Shown: positions 50,311 to 61,035, counted from the stretch's first letter. The stretch is 64,000 nucleotides of DNA from Quercus robur (GCF_932294415.1 NC_065543.1:1624976-1688975), one strand, 5' to 3'. Notes: generated by a model from the sequence alone, not told the origin. A program made the numbers and translations.

Positions 50311-50472
50311 CAACATTAAAAGTTTTTTTTTTTTTTTTTTTTTTTCCAAAACAACCATTATTTATTAATTTGTTCCTACTCAACCTCATTGTTCTTTAAA
50401 AAAAAAAAGTAATCTCTGACAAATTGAAAGAAAATTTATTTAAAAGCAATTATAGCTAGAAATTCGATCTTA

Positions 50473-50753
50473 GGGTCTGTTTGGATAGAACTTATTTTGC
50501 TGAAACTGAAAACTGAAAACTGAAAACACTGTAGCAAAATAATTTTTAAATGTGTAAATAGTACCGTGGGACCCATTTTAATAAAAAAGTTACTGAAAAT
50601 TGATGTCTGTGGGACCCATGAACAGTGCACAGATGCACTGTTCACTGCTGACTTAGTCAATATCTATGGCTGAAGCTAAAAAAAAAAAAAAAAAAAGGGA
50701 CAAAACGCAGACTTAAAACGCAAACGCCACTTCAGTGCTATCCAAACTGCACC
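50473..50753. mobile_element. Tourist-like MITE with TTA target duplication
   Basis: Left GGGTCTGTTTGGATAG; right reversed GGTGCAGTTTGGATAG (13 of 16). TTA lies at 50470-50472 and 50754-50756. The 281 bp element contains the inverted pair GTGCACAGATGCAC. Confidence 0.88.
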
Positions 50754-50756
50754 TTA

Positions 50757-50957
50757 GTGTGTGTTTGGATTGAAATGAAAAACTAAAATGATTTCACTAT
50801 TTAGCTTATTTTTGCTACTATTTATGGGTCTCACTGCATTTTTTGATACTATTGATAGTCCCTACTGTACTATTTCAACTAACTTTTACCTTTATCTACA
50901 GTACTTTCAGCAATAATTTTTCAGTTTCAGCAAAATAAGCAGTATCTAAACACACCT
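50757..50957. mobile_element. Tourist-like MITE adjoining the previous one
   Basis: Left GTGTGTGTTTGGAT; right reversed AGGTGTGTTTAGAT. The TTA at 50754-50756 is shared with the neighbouring MITE; the other TTA is 50958-50960. The interior matches the copies at 23209 and 28901, in opposite orientation. Confidence 0.82.
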
Positions 50958-50960
50958 TTA

Positions 50961-52435
50961 GTCATCTATATTTCAAAAAAAAAAAAAAAAAAAATTTGAA
51001 AGAAGAATGAATGATGCATTATTCTCACTTGAATAATGCCAAGATAATTTGGTTGTTGTACAATTAAAACAAATATTTAAAATTTTAAAAATGTATGAGA
51101 AGAATTTACAAGTGTGAAAAAAGTGAAACTAAAGTATATCAATCACTTCTCAAAAAAAAAAAAAAAAAAAAGGTATATCAATGAAATTGGGGAATATTAT
51201 GGATGTTTTGGCTTAATTTTTTCAATAGTCTATAGTTAAAATAAATGACTTTTCAAAATAAAATATGATATTCTTAGTGCGTGTTACTTAATAATAACAT
51301 GATATCCATAAAAGGAATCATGTTAAATTAAGTAGATAACCAAATTTTGATGTATATTCCCAAATTAAAATAGAGTGTCAACCATAATGCATCTAAAATT
51401 ACATTTAATTTTTGTACAAATTGTAAGAATAAAATTTAAATTTAAAGAAAACTTTATGAATCCTAATACATATTATTAACCTAAAGAAGCAGAATAAAAA
51501 TTTTAATTTAAGAAAAATTTATGAATCCTACTACATTTTTTTTTTTTTTTTTTTTTGATGAGCCTACTACATATTATTAACACAGAGAAGGAGGGGAATA
51601 TTATTTTTTTCAAGGGACCCAACGTCCTCTTGCTGCAGTTACTAGTAAGACTTGGGCCTGGAATGTTTAAAGTTTAAAAAATGTGACTAGTTTTGGACCA
51701 GGTAAACAAAAGAGAAAACAAATGATTGGGATTGAGCTTTGTTGGGTGCAAACCCTAGCCCATAATGTCACTCTCTCAGTTATAACTTTTTTTTTGATGG
51801 ACTCGCTCAGTTATAACTATGGTGTTATTTATTAAAATTGTAAATGTGGGAATATTGACGTAATGGAACTTCATGAGAAACTTTGACTTTATGGAAATAG
51901 ATTGTTGATGTTGAAACTATGTTAAGTTGTTCAGAAATTTTGATTTCTGGGATTTGGGAAAATATTTGGTTGTGCTTGTATTAGAGCTCTACAGTTTGAT
52001 AGAAAATTTGCAGAAGGTTGATTTAAATTATACATGATATCTTCAAGAAAGTGTGGTAATTTTTGTTGTGTGGTGATTTTTATTGGGTATATGTGACTGA
52101 TTTTTTTTTTTTATTACTATTTAATTTTATAGTTCATTGATATTAGATTCTTAGTATTTTATATTCATTAACTCACTTGGCACAAAGATTAAAAAAGTTA
52201 AGTGGACACACGACACAAAATTAAGTGGATAATTATGGTGTGGTTGCGTAGACACCACATTTTATACCTCTTACAACTCGGACCCCCGTTCCCCAATGCT
52301 ATTGAAATTTTAAAGCTCAAGATTGGTTTAGGGCCCGATCAAATTGAAATCGATTTAAGGAAAGTGTTTTTGGAAAAATATAACTTTTTTATGAACTAAA
52401 TAAGCTATTTTGGAAAAGAAAGGTCACATAAACTC
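50961..52435. other. Intergenic, no gene seen
   Basis: Poly(A) near 50978-50994 and 51153-51171, and poly(T) near 51537-51556. The stretch 52110-52230 resembles part of the repeat unit of the array at 54860-56835. 51841-51920 is the paralogue of the SINE insertion site at 59.2 kb. Confidence 0.55.
51885..51900. other. Paralogous empty site of the 59 kb SINE
   Basis: GACTTTATGGAAATAG occurs once here, followed by ATTGTTGATGTTGAAACT. At 59168-59328 the same sequence is duplicated on both sides of the SINE and followed by TTGGTTGATGTTGAAATT. Confidence 0.85.
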
Positions 52436-52545
52436 TATTGCATGTGTACGCATACATGCGTATGTGCATGCATGCTCCAGACTTGCATGCACATGCTGCA
52501 TGCACGTGTATGCATACATGGGCATGCGTGTGCAAGTTAGGGTTT
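52436..52545. other. CATGCA/alternating purine-pyrimidine cluster
   Basis: About 110 bp rich in TGCATGCA, GCATGC, CATGCA and TGTACGCATAC motifs. It holds several RY-type (CATGCA) cores and long purine-pyrimidine alternation. It is quite unlike its AT-rich surroundings. Confidence 0.75.
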
Positions 52546-54549
52546 CAGAAGCCATACATGGTATTTTTTCAAAACATACAGAAAATTTTAAGGGAAAATA
52601 TAAGATTCACTAAAAATAGTGAATCAAAGATGGAGTTTTTCACAAAATATCTTTAAGTCAATATTTTTTTGATTGATGCATTTTCTAGAATTGATCTTCG
52701 AGTTTCAAATTTACTAATCACTTCTTTATTTAATTGTGAATAGATTGACTGAGGGGAATTGTCAAAATCAAACTAAAGAGCTTTGTGTTTTGAAGTATAA
52801 TGTTATATGTCCTTTTCTCTTCTTTTTCTTGTTTTGACCTTCTTTTCCTTGTTTTCTTGTTTGTTTTTGTTATAATATGTTTGTTTAGTTTAGGTTTTCT
52901 TTGTTTTATCATTTTAAGCATGTTAGGTTGTTAGGTTGTTAGTTTTAAGTTTCTATTCTATTTTGTTCTGGTGTTTCTAGGTTAGGGTTTTAGGGCGTGT
53001 AAGTAGTGATGACTAGTGGCATTCCTTTTGAGAGTAATATAAAGATAATAAGCACACCAATAAAGAAATAACACTATACTTTTCAACAATTACAACACTT
53101 TTTACCGCTCACAAAATGGAGGATTTTGAAGCAATTTGATGAGAGAGAGAGAGAGCTCTACTTGTGCTACCAACCACATGAGAAACTCGCTTTTAATTAA
53201 ATATGCTGTATAAAAGATAATGGATTGATTAATTCTTAAAATAATTTTTAAAGCTTTATTTACAACATATAATTAAATCTAACGCACAGAATTTGGCCTA
53301 TCCATCGACAAGAAACCACCCAAATTTTCAATTGATTCGTCGTTTTTGGATGTTGGTGGTTGGCTATGGTTTGGGATTTTGCCAACCCAGTAATTGCGGT
53401 TTGGTTGAAATTTTTTTTCTTCAAAGTTCAAATTGTTCACTCCAACCTATGCACAATACTAATGATACGAGGATGTGTTCAGCAGAAATCGCAGTAATAT
53501 CAAATGTAATTTGTACAAAAAAATAGAACACAAGTAACACTATAAATTAAGTCATATTACTAATGGTGGAAGTGAATATAATTATATCTTAGCATTTAAT
53601 TTGTGATCCTGAATATAAGTCATATGTTGGGTTGTAGATTGACCCAGTTAAATTAATTAATTACCCAAATTGATTAATTAGTCCAATTACATACAAAATC
53701 AATTAAGACAATCAAATCACTAAACTAAATAAAGTGTAGCAGAAAATAAGTTTGACATGATGATTTGATCATGATGGGAAAAACTCTAGCAAACAAAACT
53801 CCATTAGGTGAATTTTAGGTCACCACTTTTGAAGAATTCACTAATAAGAATAGAGGTAACAAGTACAAAAAATCTTACCTATCTTGAAATATCTACCTAT
53901 AATAAAACCTATTGATCTATAAAAAAGCTTGGTTCCAATTAATCCCCAATTGAACTACTTGTAGAAGACTTTTCTTTTACATGACTCTCTTATTCTTGAC
54001 TAACAACACCACATCGACCTTTTTAATTGTTGCAGCTTTTTAGTCTTCTTCAAATCACCCTTTGGTGAATCTCTTATTTGTCACAAAAAATGCGTTTTAT
54101 GTCAACATATAAAAATATGACCCTTATATCATATTTTTTGTTGTTAATTTTTTATTAAACAAGTTATCATTTATGTTTTCTTGGCGACAGGATAATATCT
54201 ATTGGTGCTAGGTTGGTAGGATTTGCCACATTTTACTATTTAAACAAAGAATGCAATATTTTTAGGCTTATATTGGTAGCATATTTTCTCTATTCTGACA
54301 ATAATACTAGGAACTTATAATAATCATTTCTTTTGTTGAAATTCCAATACAAAAAACCTATGGGCTTTAACAAGTTTTTGTCCCAAAAAAAATTTTTTTT
54401 GGAAAGACCTTCTAAAACTCCAATAATTATATCCATGGCTCAATTTCAATAAGAGAAGGTGGGCATACTTGTATTCTCCTTATTAGTATGTAACACGTAC
54501 TTACACATGGAAATGATGAATTGTAGTGGCACTATTGATGTTAGTTTCA
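52546..54549. other. Intergenic, no gene seen
   Basis: AT-rich single-copy-looking DNA. Open frames are short and unrelated to known proteins. Confidence 0.55.
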
Positions 54550-54649
54550 GTTATTAAATATATAGGACGTAGTTCGACCAGGACATTTGGAGATACTAAA
54601 ATAGTATCTCCAAATGTCCTGGTTGAATTATGTCCTATATGTTTATAAC
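54550..54649. mobile_element. 100 bp foldback hairpin, MITE-like
   Basis: A left arm of about 49 bp (GTTATTAAAT...GGACATTTGGAGATACTA), a 3-base loop AAA, and a right arm TAGTATCTCCAAATGTCC...TTTATAAC. The inner 25 bp pair almost perfectly; the outer part has a few mismatches. It is followed by a poly(T) run. Confidence 0.85.
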
Positions 54650-54859
54650 TTTTTTTTTTTTTTTTTTTGAGAAATAAACACACACACACAAGGGAGAGGG
54701 AAAGAGGTTCATATATATATACCTAGTTAGTAATGAACTGTACATAGTCATGGTATATTACATAAATGACTTTAATGTTTCTCCCAAAAAAAAAAAAAAA
54801 ACATAAATGACTTTAATTGTTTTTAGTTATACAAAAAAAAAATCATAAATATAAAATCA

Positions 54860-55986
54860 TTAAAATTTTTTTTTTTATGATTTATTTATATTAGACTCAT
54901 CGGTTTCAACACTATAAATTAACTTATTTGACACAAAAAGTAAAAAAATTTAGATTAGATGGGACACATGATGCAAAATTATACTCAAATTGAATTCCAA
55001 TTTGAAATCAAATTGGATTCTCTCTTTGCTTTGCCTATTAATATATACCAGCTTGTAACCCATGCATATACATGGATACACTTAAAATATACAATAAGAT
55101 GCATAATATAATTCCTATATATATATAATTTAAATACTATTGATAGTCATTTTTATATTTTATTAACTCACTAAAAATTTTTGTAAGGATATTATTAGGT
55201 ATAAAATGTAAATTGTCCATTTTTAAAAAAAATTATTATGAAGCACTTTTTTATTTTTTATTTTTTTAATTTTACGATTCATTTATTCTAAACTCTTTGG
55301 TTTTTGTACTTAATAATTCACTTGAATGAATATTTATGATGTGGTCCCACATTTGATTCTAAAATTAAGAAGTAAAACTCTTCAAAAATAAATAATTTAG
55401 GACACATGACGCAAAATTAGCACTTTAATTTGGAATTTTAATTTGAGTTTCTCTTAGTTTCACATATTATTATATATATAGACTAGCTTGTAACTCCATG
55501 CATATACATGGATACACTTAAAGATATACAATAAGATGCATAATATAATTCTTATATATATAATTTAAATACTATTGATAGTCATTTTTATATTTTGTTA
55601 ACTCTTTAAAAAAATTTGTAAGGATATTATTGGGTATAAAATGTAAATTGTCCATTTAAAAAATAAATAAATAATATTGATAGTCATTTTTATATTTTGT
55701 TAACTCTTTAAAAAAATTTATAAGAATATTATTAGGTATAATATGTAAATTGTCGATGTTTTTAAAAAAAATATTATTGTGAAGAACCTTTTTTTTTAAC
55801 GATTTATTTATTCTAGATTCTTTGGCTTTTGTATTTAATAATTCACTTGGATGAATATTAATAATGATGTGATCCCATATTTGATTATAAAATTAAGAAA
55901 TAATTTTTTTAAAATAAATAATTTAGGACACATGGCACAAAATTAGAACTTTAATTTGGAATTCTATTTTGAGTTTTTCTTAGCTT

Positions 55987-56026
<40 letters not shown>

Positions 56027-56835
56027 CTTGTAACCCCATGCATATGCACAAATACACTTAAAGATATATAATAATATGCATAATATAATTCCTATATATA
56101 TAATTTAAATACTATTGATAGTCATTTTTATATTTTGTTAACTTTTTAAAAAATTTGTAAGGATATTATTAAGTATAAAATGTAAATTGTCCATATTTTT
56201 TTTTTTTGAAAAATTATTGTAAGGAACTTTTTTTTTATTTTTTTATTTTACGATTCATTTATTATAGACTCTTTGGTTTTTGTACTTAATAACTCACTTG
56301 GATGAGTATTTATGATGTGATCTCACATTTGATTTTAAAACTCTAATTTGGAATTCTAGTTTGAGTTTCTCTCAGCTTCACCTATTATTATATATATAGA
56401 TTAGCTTGTAACCCCATGCATATGTATGGATATACTTAAAAGATATATACATTAAAATGCATAGTATAATTCCTATATATATATATATATATAATTTAAA
56501 TACTATTGATATATAATCATTCTTATATTTTGTTAACTCTTTAAAAAAATCTTGTAAGAATATTATTAGGTAAAAAAATGTAAATTGTCTATATATATTT
56601 TTTTTCATTCTAATTTTTGATATTGTAAAGTTTTTTTTTTCTTTTTTATAGTTTATCAATTCTAGATTCTTTGGTTTTTGTACTCAATAACTCACTTGGA
56701 TGAATATTTATTATGTGGTTCCACATTTGGCTCTAAAATTAAGAAATAAAACTCTCTAAAAAAAATAATTTATGATACATGATGCAAAATTGGACTTCAA
56801 TTGTAAAATCTAATTGGATTTTCTCTAAGATTTAC
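54860..56835. repeat. Degenerate array of a ~0.4-0.5 kb unit
   Basis: A unit containing GCTTGTAAC..CATGCATAT, AATTTAAATACTATTGATAG, TGTAAGGATATTATTAGGTA and a TTTGGTTTTTGTACTTAATA...ACTCACTTGGATGA segment recurs. The GCTTGTAAC landmark is at 55051, 55485, 56026 and 56404 (spacings 434, 541 and 378 bp). Half-units continue at 57698-57930 beyond an insertion. Confidence 0.85.
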
Positions 56836-56840
<5 letters not shown>

Positions 56841-56895
<55 letters not shown>

Positions 56896-56907
56896 GGGGG
56901 GGGGGGG
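56841..56907. repeat. (TA)n followed by poly(G)
   Basis: (TA)n at 56841-56891, then 15 G residues at 56893-56907. Confidence 0.9.
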
Positions 56908-57652
56908 TGAGGGGACAAGGACCCAAATGGTTAACAAAATTCATATGGTGGTGGCCTCGGGAAACATAAGCAAATTGTCCTCGGAAGGGATGCACTTAAT
57001 TCACGCCTGGACTGCCCAACCATAATTGATGAGGATGCTGAGGACACTTGCCTAACCTTGGATGGTCGAGGGACGAAGTCAGAGGGTGCATAAGGCAACT
57101 CGAGGGGGGGAACAAGGGTAACTTGGTATTGAACAAGGAAGAGAAGAAAAAGGAAGTATAAGACGGCCGTCCCCTCCACATTAAATGCACTGCAACCACT
57201 TAGCTCGCTGCATTAATGGGGAAATGACCTTGAATAGTGTTATCACAGCTCATACTCAAGTGTAAAAACCTTCTAGTAAGGTCTTGATGGGACAAGTATC
57301 AAGATAGTTTAATCATAGCCTTCCAAATGTAAGATTTGGATGCATCTTGGCTAAGTTATATAAAACCAAGAAGAAAAAGGAGATCAGAAAGAAGAAGAAG
57401 AGAGACAAGTCATCTGTAACATCATTCTCATACTAAACCCAAGAACCAACACTTAGTCTTTTTTCAACAATTTCCTAATTGAATATTAATCATTACATTA
57501 GTAGTTTTTGACTAGATTTACATCTTCTATATTGTGACGGATACTAAAGGGTTGATCTTGCATCTCATCTCTAAAAATGAATTGTGGGAGCAAATAGTAA
57601 CTGGAGTTAGAATCGAACTAAATTCGCGCCTATCACTTTTTTCCCCTCCACA
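56908..57652 (+). mobile_element. LTR-like insertion (possible solo LTR)
   Basis: This 745 bp block is much less AT-rich than its surroundings. It starts TGAGGGGACAAGG and ends CCCCTCCACA, giving TG...CA ends with an imperfect inverted repeat. A TATA-like TTATATAAAACC near 57355 is followed by a purine-rich leader, as in a U3-R junction. It interrupts the repeat array and is bounded on both sides by (TA)n/poly(G). No 5 bp target duplication is visible. Confidence 0.55.

Positions 57653-57653
<1 letters not shown>

Positions 57654-57697
<44 letters not shown>
57654..57697. repeat. (TA)n microsatellite
   Basis: Uninterrupted TA run of about 44 bp. Confidence 0.95.
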
Positions 57698-57703
<6 letters not shown>

Positions 57704-57932
57704 ATTTAATTGGTTTTAGACTCTTCGATTTTTGCACTCAATAGTTCACTTGCCACAAAAATAAAAAACTTAAATGGACATATGACAGGGAATTAGACTG
57801 CAATTGAAATCCAATTTAGAATTTAATTGGATATAAACTCTTTGATTTTTATGCTCAATAATTCATTTGACAAAAAATTAAAAATTAAATGGGACATGTG
57901 GCTCAAAATTGAAAATCCAATTAAAATCTAAT

Positions 57933-57937
<5 letters not shown>

Positions 57938-57983
<46 letters not shown>

Positions 57984-58852
57984 CTGTGAACAAACCCAGA
58001 TCAATATCACAACCACCTTTTCGCCTAGCAACATTCATTTAACTAGTCATCTGCCTAGCAACAATCACCCACAACATGGACCCAAATCACTGCTACACCA
58101 CCAACCACCCCAGCAGATCACAACAACAATCCCAAAACAAAAATTCGAAGAAAAACCCACCATCAATTCATGCCAATCTTTAAAGTGATCGGACTTGCCA
58201 CTGCCACTGAACCCCAACAAACCACCAATCACCACCACCATGCCACACGCCCACTGGAAAAGCCATTAAATCATAAACCAACAAACCCATTAAATCAAAT
58301 AACCAACAAACCCATTATTTTGGTACCCACGCGATCAAAATCCGATCTCCACAGAACCCACGCGATCAAAACTCCAACGGAATGGAGCCCACGCCGATCT
58401 AAACTTGATCAAAACCCCATTGGAACGAAACCCATGCAATCAAAACCCGATCTCCATATATGCTGATCAAAACTCCGATCTCCATAGAACCCATGCCGAT
58501 TAAAACTCCATTGGAAGCCACCTAATCTTCTTCTGCCGATCAAAACCCCATCGGAACCCACCCAAAATCAAAACCCACCTCGCCACGCCGATCTCCACAC
58601 ACGACCTCACCACGACCCACACGCCCCACGATGAACTCCATGCAAAATGGCCCAAGCATCTTCGGTGGCAAGTCTTGAACGAGAGAGGGAGTGAGGACAA
58701 AGTCGCACGAAGAGAGCCAAAGTGAGAGAAGGAGAGAGAATAAAGTAATAAAAAAACTTATACTAGCTACTACAATGTCGTCCTACATATAAGAGCGCAC
58801 TGTAGTAGTATTGTAAATTTTTTTACAATTGAGAGTCCGGATAATGAATGCT
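57938..58852 (-). mobile_element. Probable truncated Harbinger-like element
   Basis: Read on the minus strand, the right end GCATTCATTATCCGGACTC resembles MITE ends such as GAGCATTCATATCCGG. The interior has the same plan as the element at 29233: a (CT)n run (57938-57981) next to a C/A-rich block with repeated GATCAAAA(T/C)CC(C/G)AT units (58320-58560). The other end is missing. Confidence 0.4.
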
Positions 58853-59185
58853 TTTTGTTCTTTCATACTAAAATTTAGCATACTTTGAGTTATACAAGAC
58901 CCAATACTAATGTTCTTATAATTTCTCAAAAAAAAAAAAAAATACTAATGTTCTTATAAAGTGAAACTAAAGCTTTCAAAAGTGTATAAGTGGGAAAGCT
59001 TTTTTCTATTTTATTATTTACAAAATTTAATTGTCCTGTTATAAAAAAAATTAATTTTGGTCCTTCTATTGTCCAAAAATTTTCAAAAAAAAAATTAAAA
59101 TTAAAATCATAATAAACTTTGATGGAATATTGGAATATTGATGTAATAAAAGTTCATGATAAGCTTTGACTTTATGGAAATAGTT

Positions 59186-59310
59186 TTTTTTTAGAGATAA
59201 TTACAACATGCTGCTAATCCCGCAGCTGGAACCCTTTTCCCCCTAAACTTCCAAGCACTTGGTGCATGGAGACTTGGAGAGGTGCCAATTCAACTACAAG
59301 ACCTTTGACA
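59186..59310 (-). mobile_element. Short SINE with exact 18 bp target duplication
   Basis: GACTTTATGGAAATAGTT flanks the element exactly at 59168-59185 and 59311-59328. On the minus strand it reads AAAGGTCTTGTAGTTGAATT..., box B-like GGGTTCCAGCTGCGGG, AGCAGCATGTTGTAATTATC and a short poly(A). Same family as 47922-48043. An empty paralogous site exists at 51885-51900. Confidence 0.93.
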
Positions 59311-59467
59311 GACTTTATGGAAATAGTTGGTTGATGTTGAAATTTTTTATGATTATTCTATCAATTCTTAGCAAAATACATTTAGCTACAAAATAATGAA
59401 ATTAGAAGTGGAGTGTTTTTGTAACGCCCTACAAATTAATAATGGCTAAAAAAATCAAGATTATTTA

Positions 59468-59956
59468 GGGCACGTTTGGTAGACTGTAATAGACATTGTA
59501 ATGTAATAGTTATTCCTGTGGTTTAGCTATTCAATAGTTTGATTATGTTTTTATTACAGGGAATAGTCATTCCTTATGAATAACTATTCTTTAAAATGAG
59601 GAATAACTATTCATCTCTAAAAGGGTTGTAATAGCTATTCTTTAGTAAATATAATAATTTCTAACATTAATATATTTCCAAATAAATAAACTTTCCATAT
59701 CCACCTAACAATTATGGAAATAAAAAATCATCAAAAAATAACTCATCTCTCTAAAATTTAAAATATATTATTTTCTAGGAAATATATTTGTATGAATGAG
59801 ATATTTCCTAAAATAGACCATAAGTTTTATTCTAATATTACAACTCACAACCAAACTAATGAATATGTTTAGTTATTCCATTACAACACCTTTTATTCCT
59901 GGTAATAAAGATTACCATTCTTGTTGTAAACCACATTCAGTATGCCAAACGTACCC
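59468..59956. mobile_element. Tourist-like MITE with TTA target duplication
   Basis: Left GGGCACGTTTGGTA; right reversed GGGTACGTTTGGCATA. TTA lies at 59465-59467 and 59957-59959. The interior has many AATAGTTATTC-type inverted repeats, so the 489 bp element could fold strongly. Confidence 0.88.
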
Positions 59957-60013
59957 TTAGAGAGAAAGAGAGGTAGGTTTATAATTTCTACCTATTTGAC
60001 CCACCATTATTTT

Positions 60014-60937
60014 TCAGAATCGATTTTGCTCCATCATGCAATCTATCATACATCTGGTAAAAAGGCGAGTATTACGCTTGTGTTTTTCCGAGCACAACTC
60101 TTGGCATTTTTCTATAAGAATTTTGTACTCATCTGGGGGTGAAGGTTTTTTCTTTCGAAATATGCTATCATGCTGTGTAGAGAGGAAGAGAAGTGGAGGA
60201 CAAAACAAAAATGGTGTAAGCAAGGATGGAAAGGTTTTGAAACCCGGACCGTTCATTGAACCGTAAAAAGGAGAGGTTCAAGATTTTTGAGGTCGAATCG
60301 AGGTTGAACTGGGGTCGAACCGTAATGATGTCATAATTAATTTAATAATTAATTAAAGCCTAAATATAGATATTAAATTTATAAAACTAGCAAAATTGAC
60401 TAATATATCTATATATGTGAGGGAAATTTAATGATTTTCAAGCATATATTTAATAATTAAATAAGAAAGTTAATAAAATAAAATAATAACTATGAAAACA
60501 TTAAAATTTATGATTAATTTTTGAAGTAAAGTTGAATATCTTTGAAGGATTTTAATTATAATTTTTTTTTATTCCTTGTAAGAGATGGATAATTTAATTA
60601 AGTAGAATAAAATTGTGTTAAGTTGTTTTTATAAATAAATAAAATGCTAAGGGGTTGGACCTCACAGTTCTTGCCACCGGTTTTGCATGAACCGTGCAGT
60701 CCAACCCCAGTTTTAGGGGTTCATGGAATTGCCACATATATCTGGTTCTCTATGCTTAAAAAACCGAATTTCAATTTAGTTCTCGGTTTTCCCAGTCCAA
60801 TCCAGGTCTGAAAACAGTGTGGAATATGGGGATAGAGTCTGGGAAAGGCAAGGTTGTTGGCCTGTACCATAGCCGACCTGAACAACAATCATCACCATCA
60901 TCTTCACAATAAATTCTTTCATTTCCTTTTTGACCAT
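60014..60937 (-). CDS. Candidate small cysteine-rich peptide gene, two exons
   Basis: Exon 1 is 60878-60937 (ATG, 20 codons, ending CAG then GTCGGC). Exon 2 is 60014-60172, preceded by the strong acceptor TTCCTCTCTACACAG. Both joins are phase 0, giving about 72 residues. The N-terminus has a short hydrophobic stretch (FIVKMMVMIVV) that could be a weak signal peptide. The C-terminus has C-x3-C-x13-C-x3-C (CQELC...CMIDC), the spacing of alpha-hairpinin-type or thionin-like small secreted peptides. A TATATAA box lies about 51 bp upstream. The intron (705 bp) contains a MITE; without it the intron would be about 120 bp, a normal size. The donor is not optimal and I recognise no specific homologue, so this is tentative. 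Confidence 0.35.
60233..60815. mobile_element. hAT-like MITE
   Basis: The left end GGTTTTGAAACCCGGACC and reversed right end TGTTTTCAGACCTGGATTGG are imperfect inverted repeats. GGTCGAACC/GGTTGAACTGGG and CCGGTTTTGCATGAACCG repeats lie just inside. TGGAA occurs at both flanks but a full 8 bp duplication is not visible. It lies in the intron of the candidate peptide gene. Confidence 0.6.
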
Positions 60938-60987
60938 TGCACAACTCTCTCTTTTTGAAGTTTGGTATTCTATTATGAAACCACAAC

Positions 60988-60996
60988 TTATATAAT
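60988..60996 (-). promoter_or_regulatory. TATA box of the small cysteine-rich candidate gene
   Basis: The minus strand reads TTATATAAG about 51-59 bp upstream of the candidate ATG. Confidence 0.4.
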
Positions 60997-61035
60997 TTAT
61001 AATCTTTAGGACATAAGATTTTTTAGAAAATTTGA

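Noticed and set aside
56931..57199. Two overlapping open frames (-) in the LTR-like block
   Set aside because: They cross the proposed U3 region and have no homology. They probably reflect the higher GC content only.
58170..58466. 98-codon open frame (+) rich in His, Pro and Thr
   Set aside because: Translation of a C/A-rich repeated block (GATCAAAACCC-type units) inside a probable MITE. There is no stable motif.
60771..60986. 71-codon open frame (-) overlapping the candidate peptide gene
   Set aside because: It runs into the end of the hAT-like MITE. Its ATG lies upstream of the one used and in another frame. I judged the phase-matched spliced model more likely, though both remain weak.
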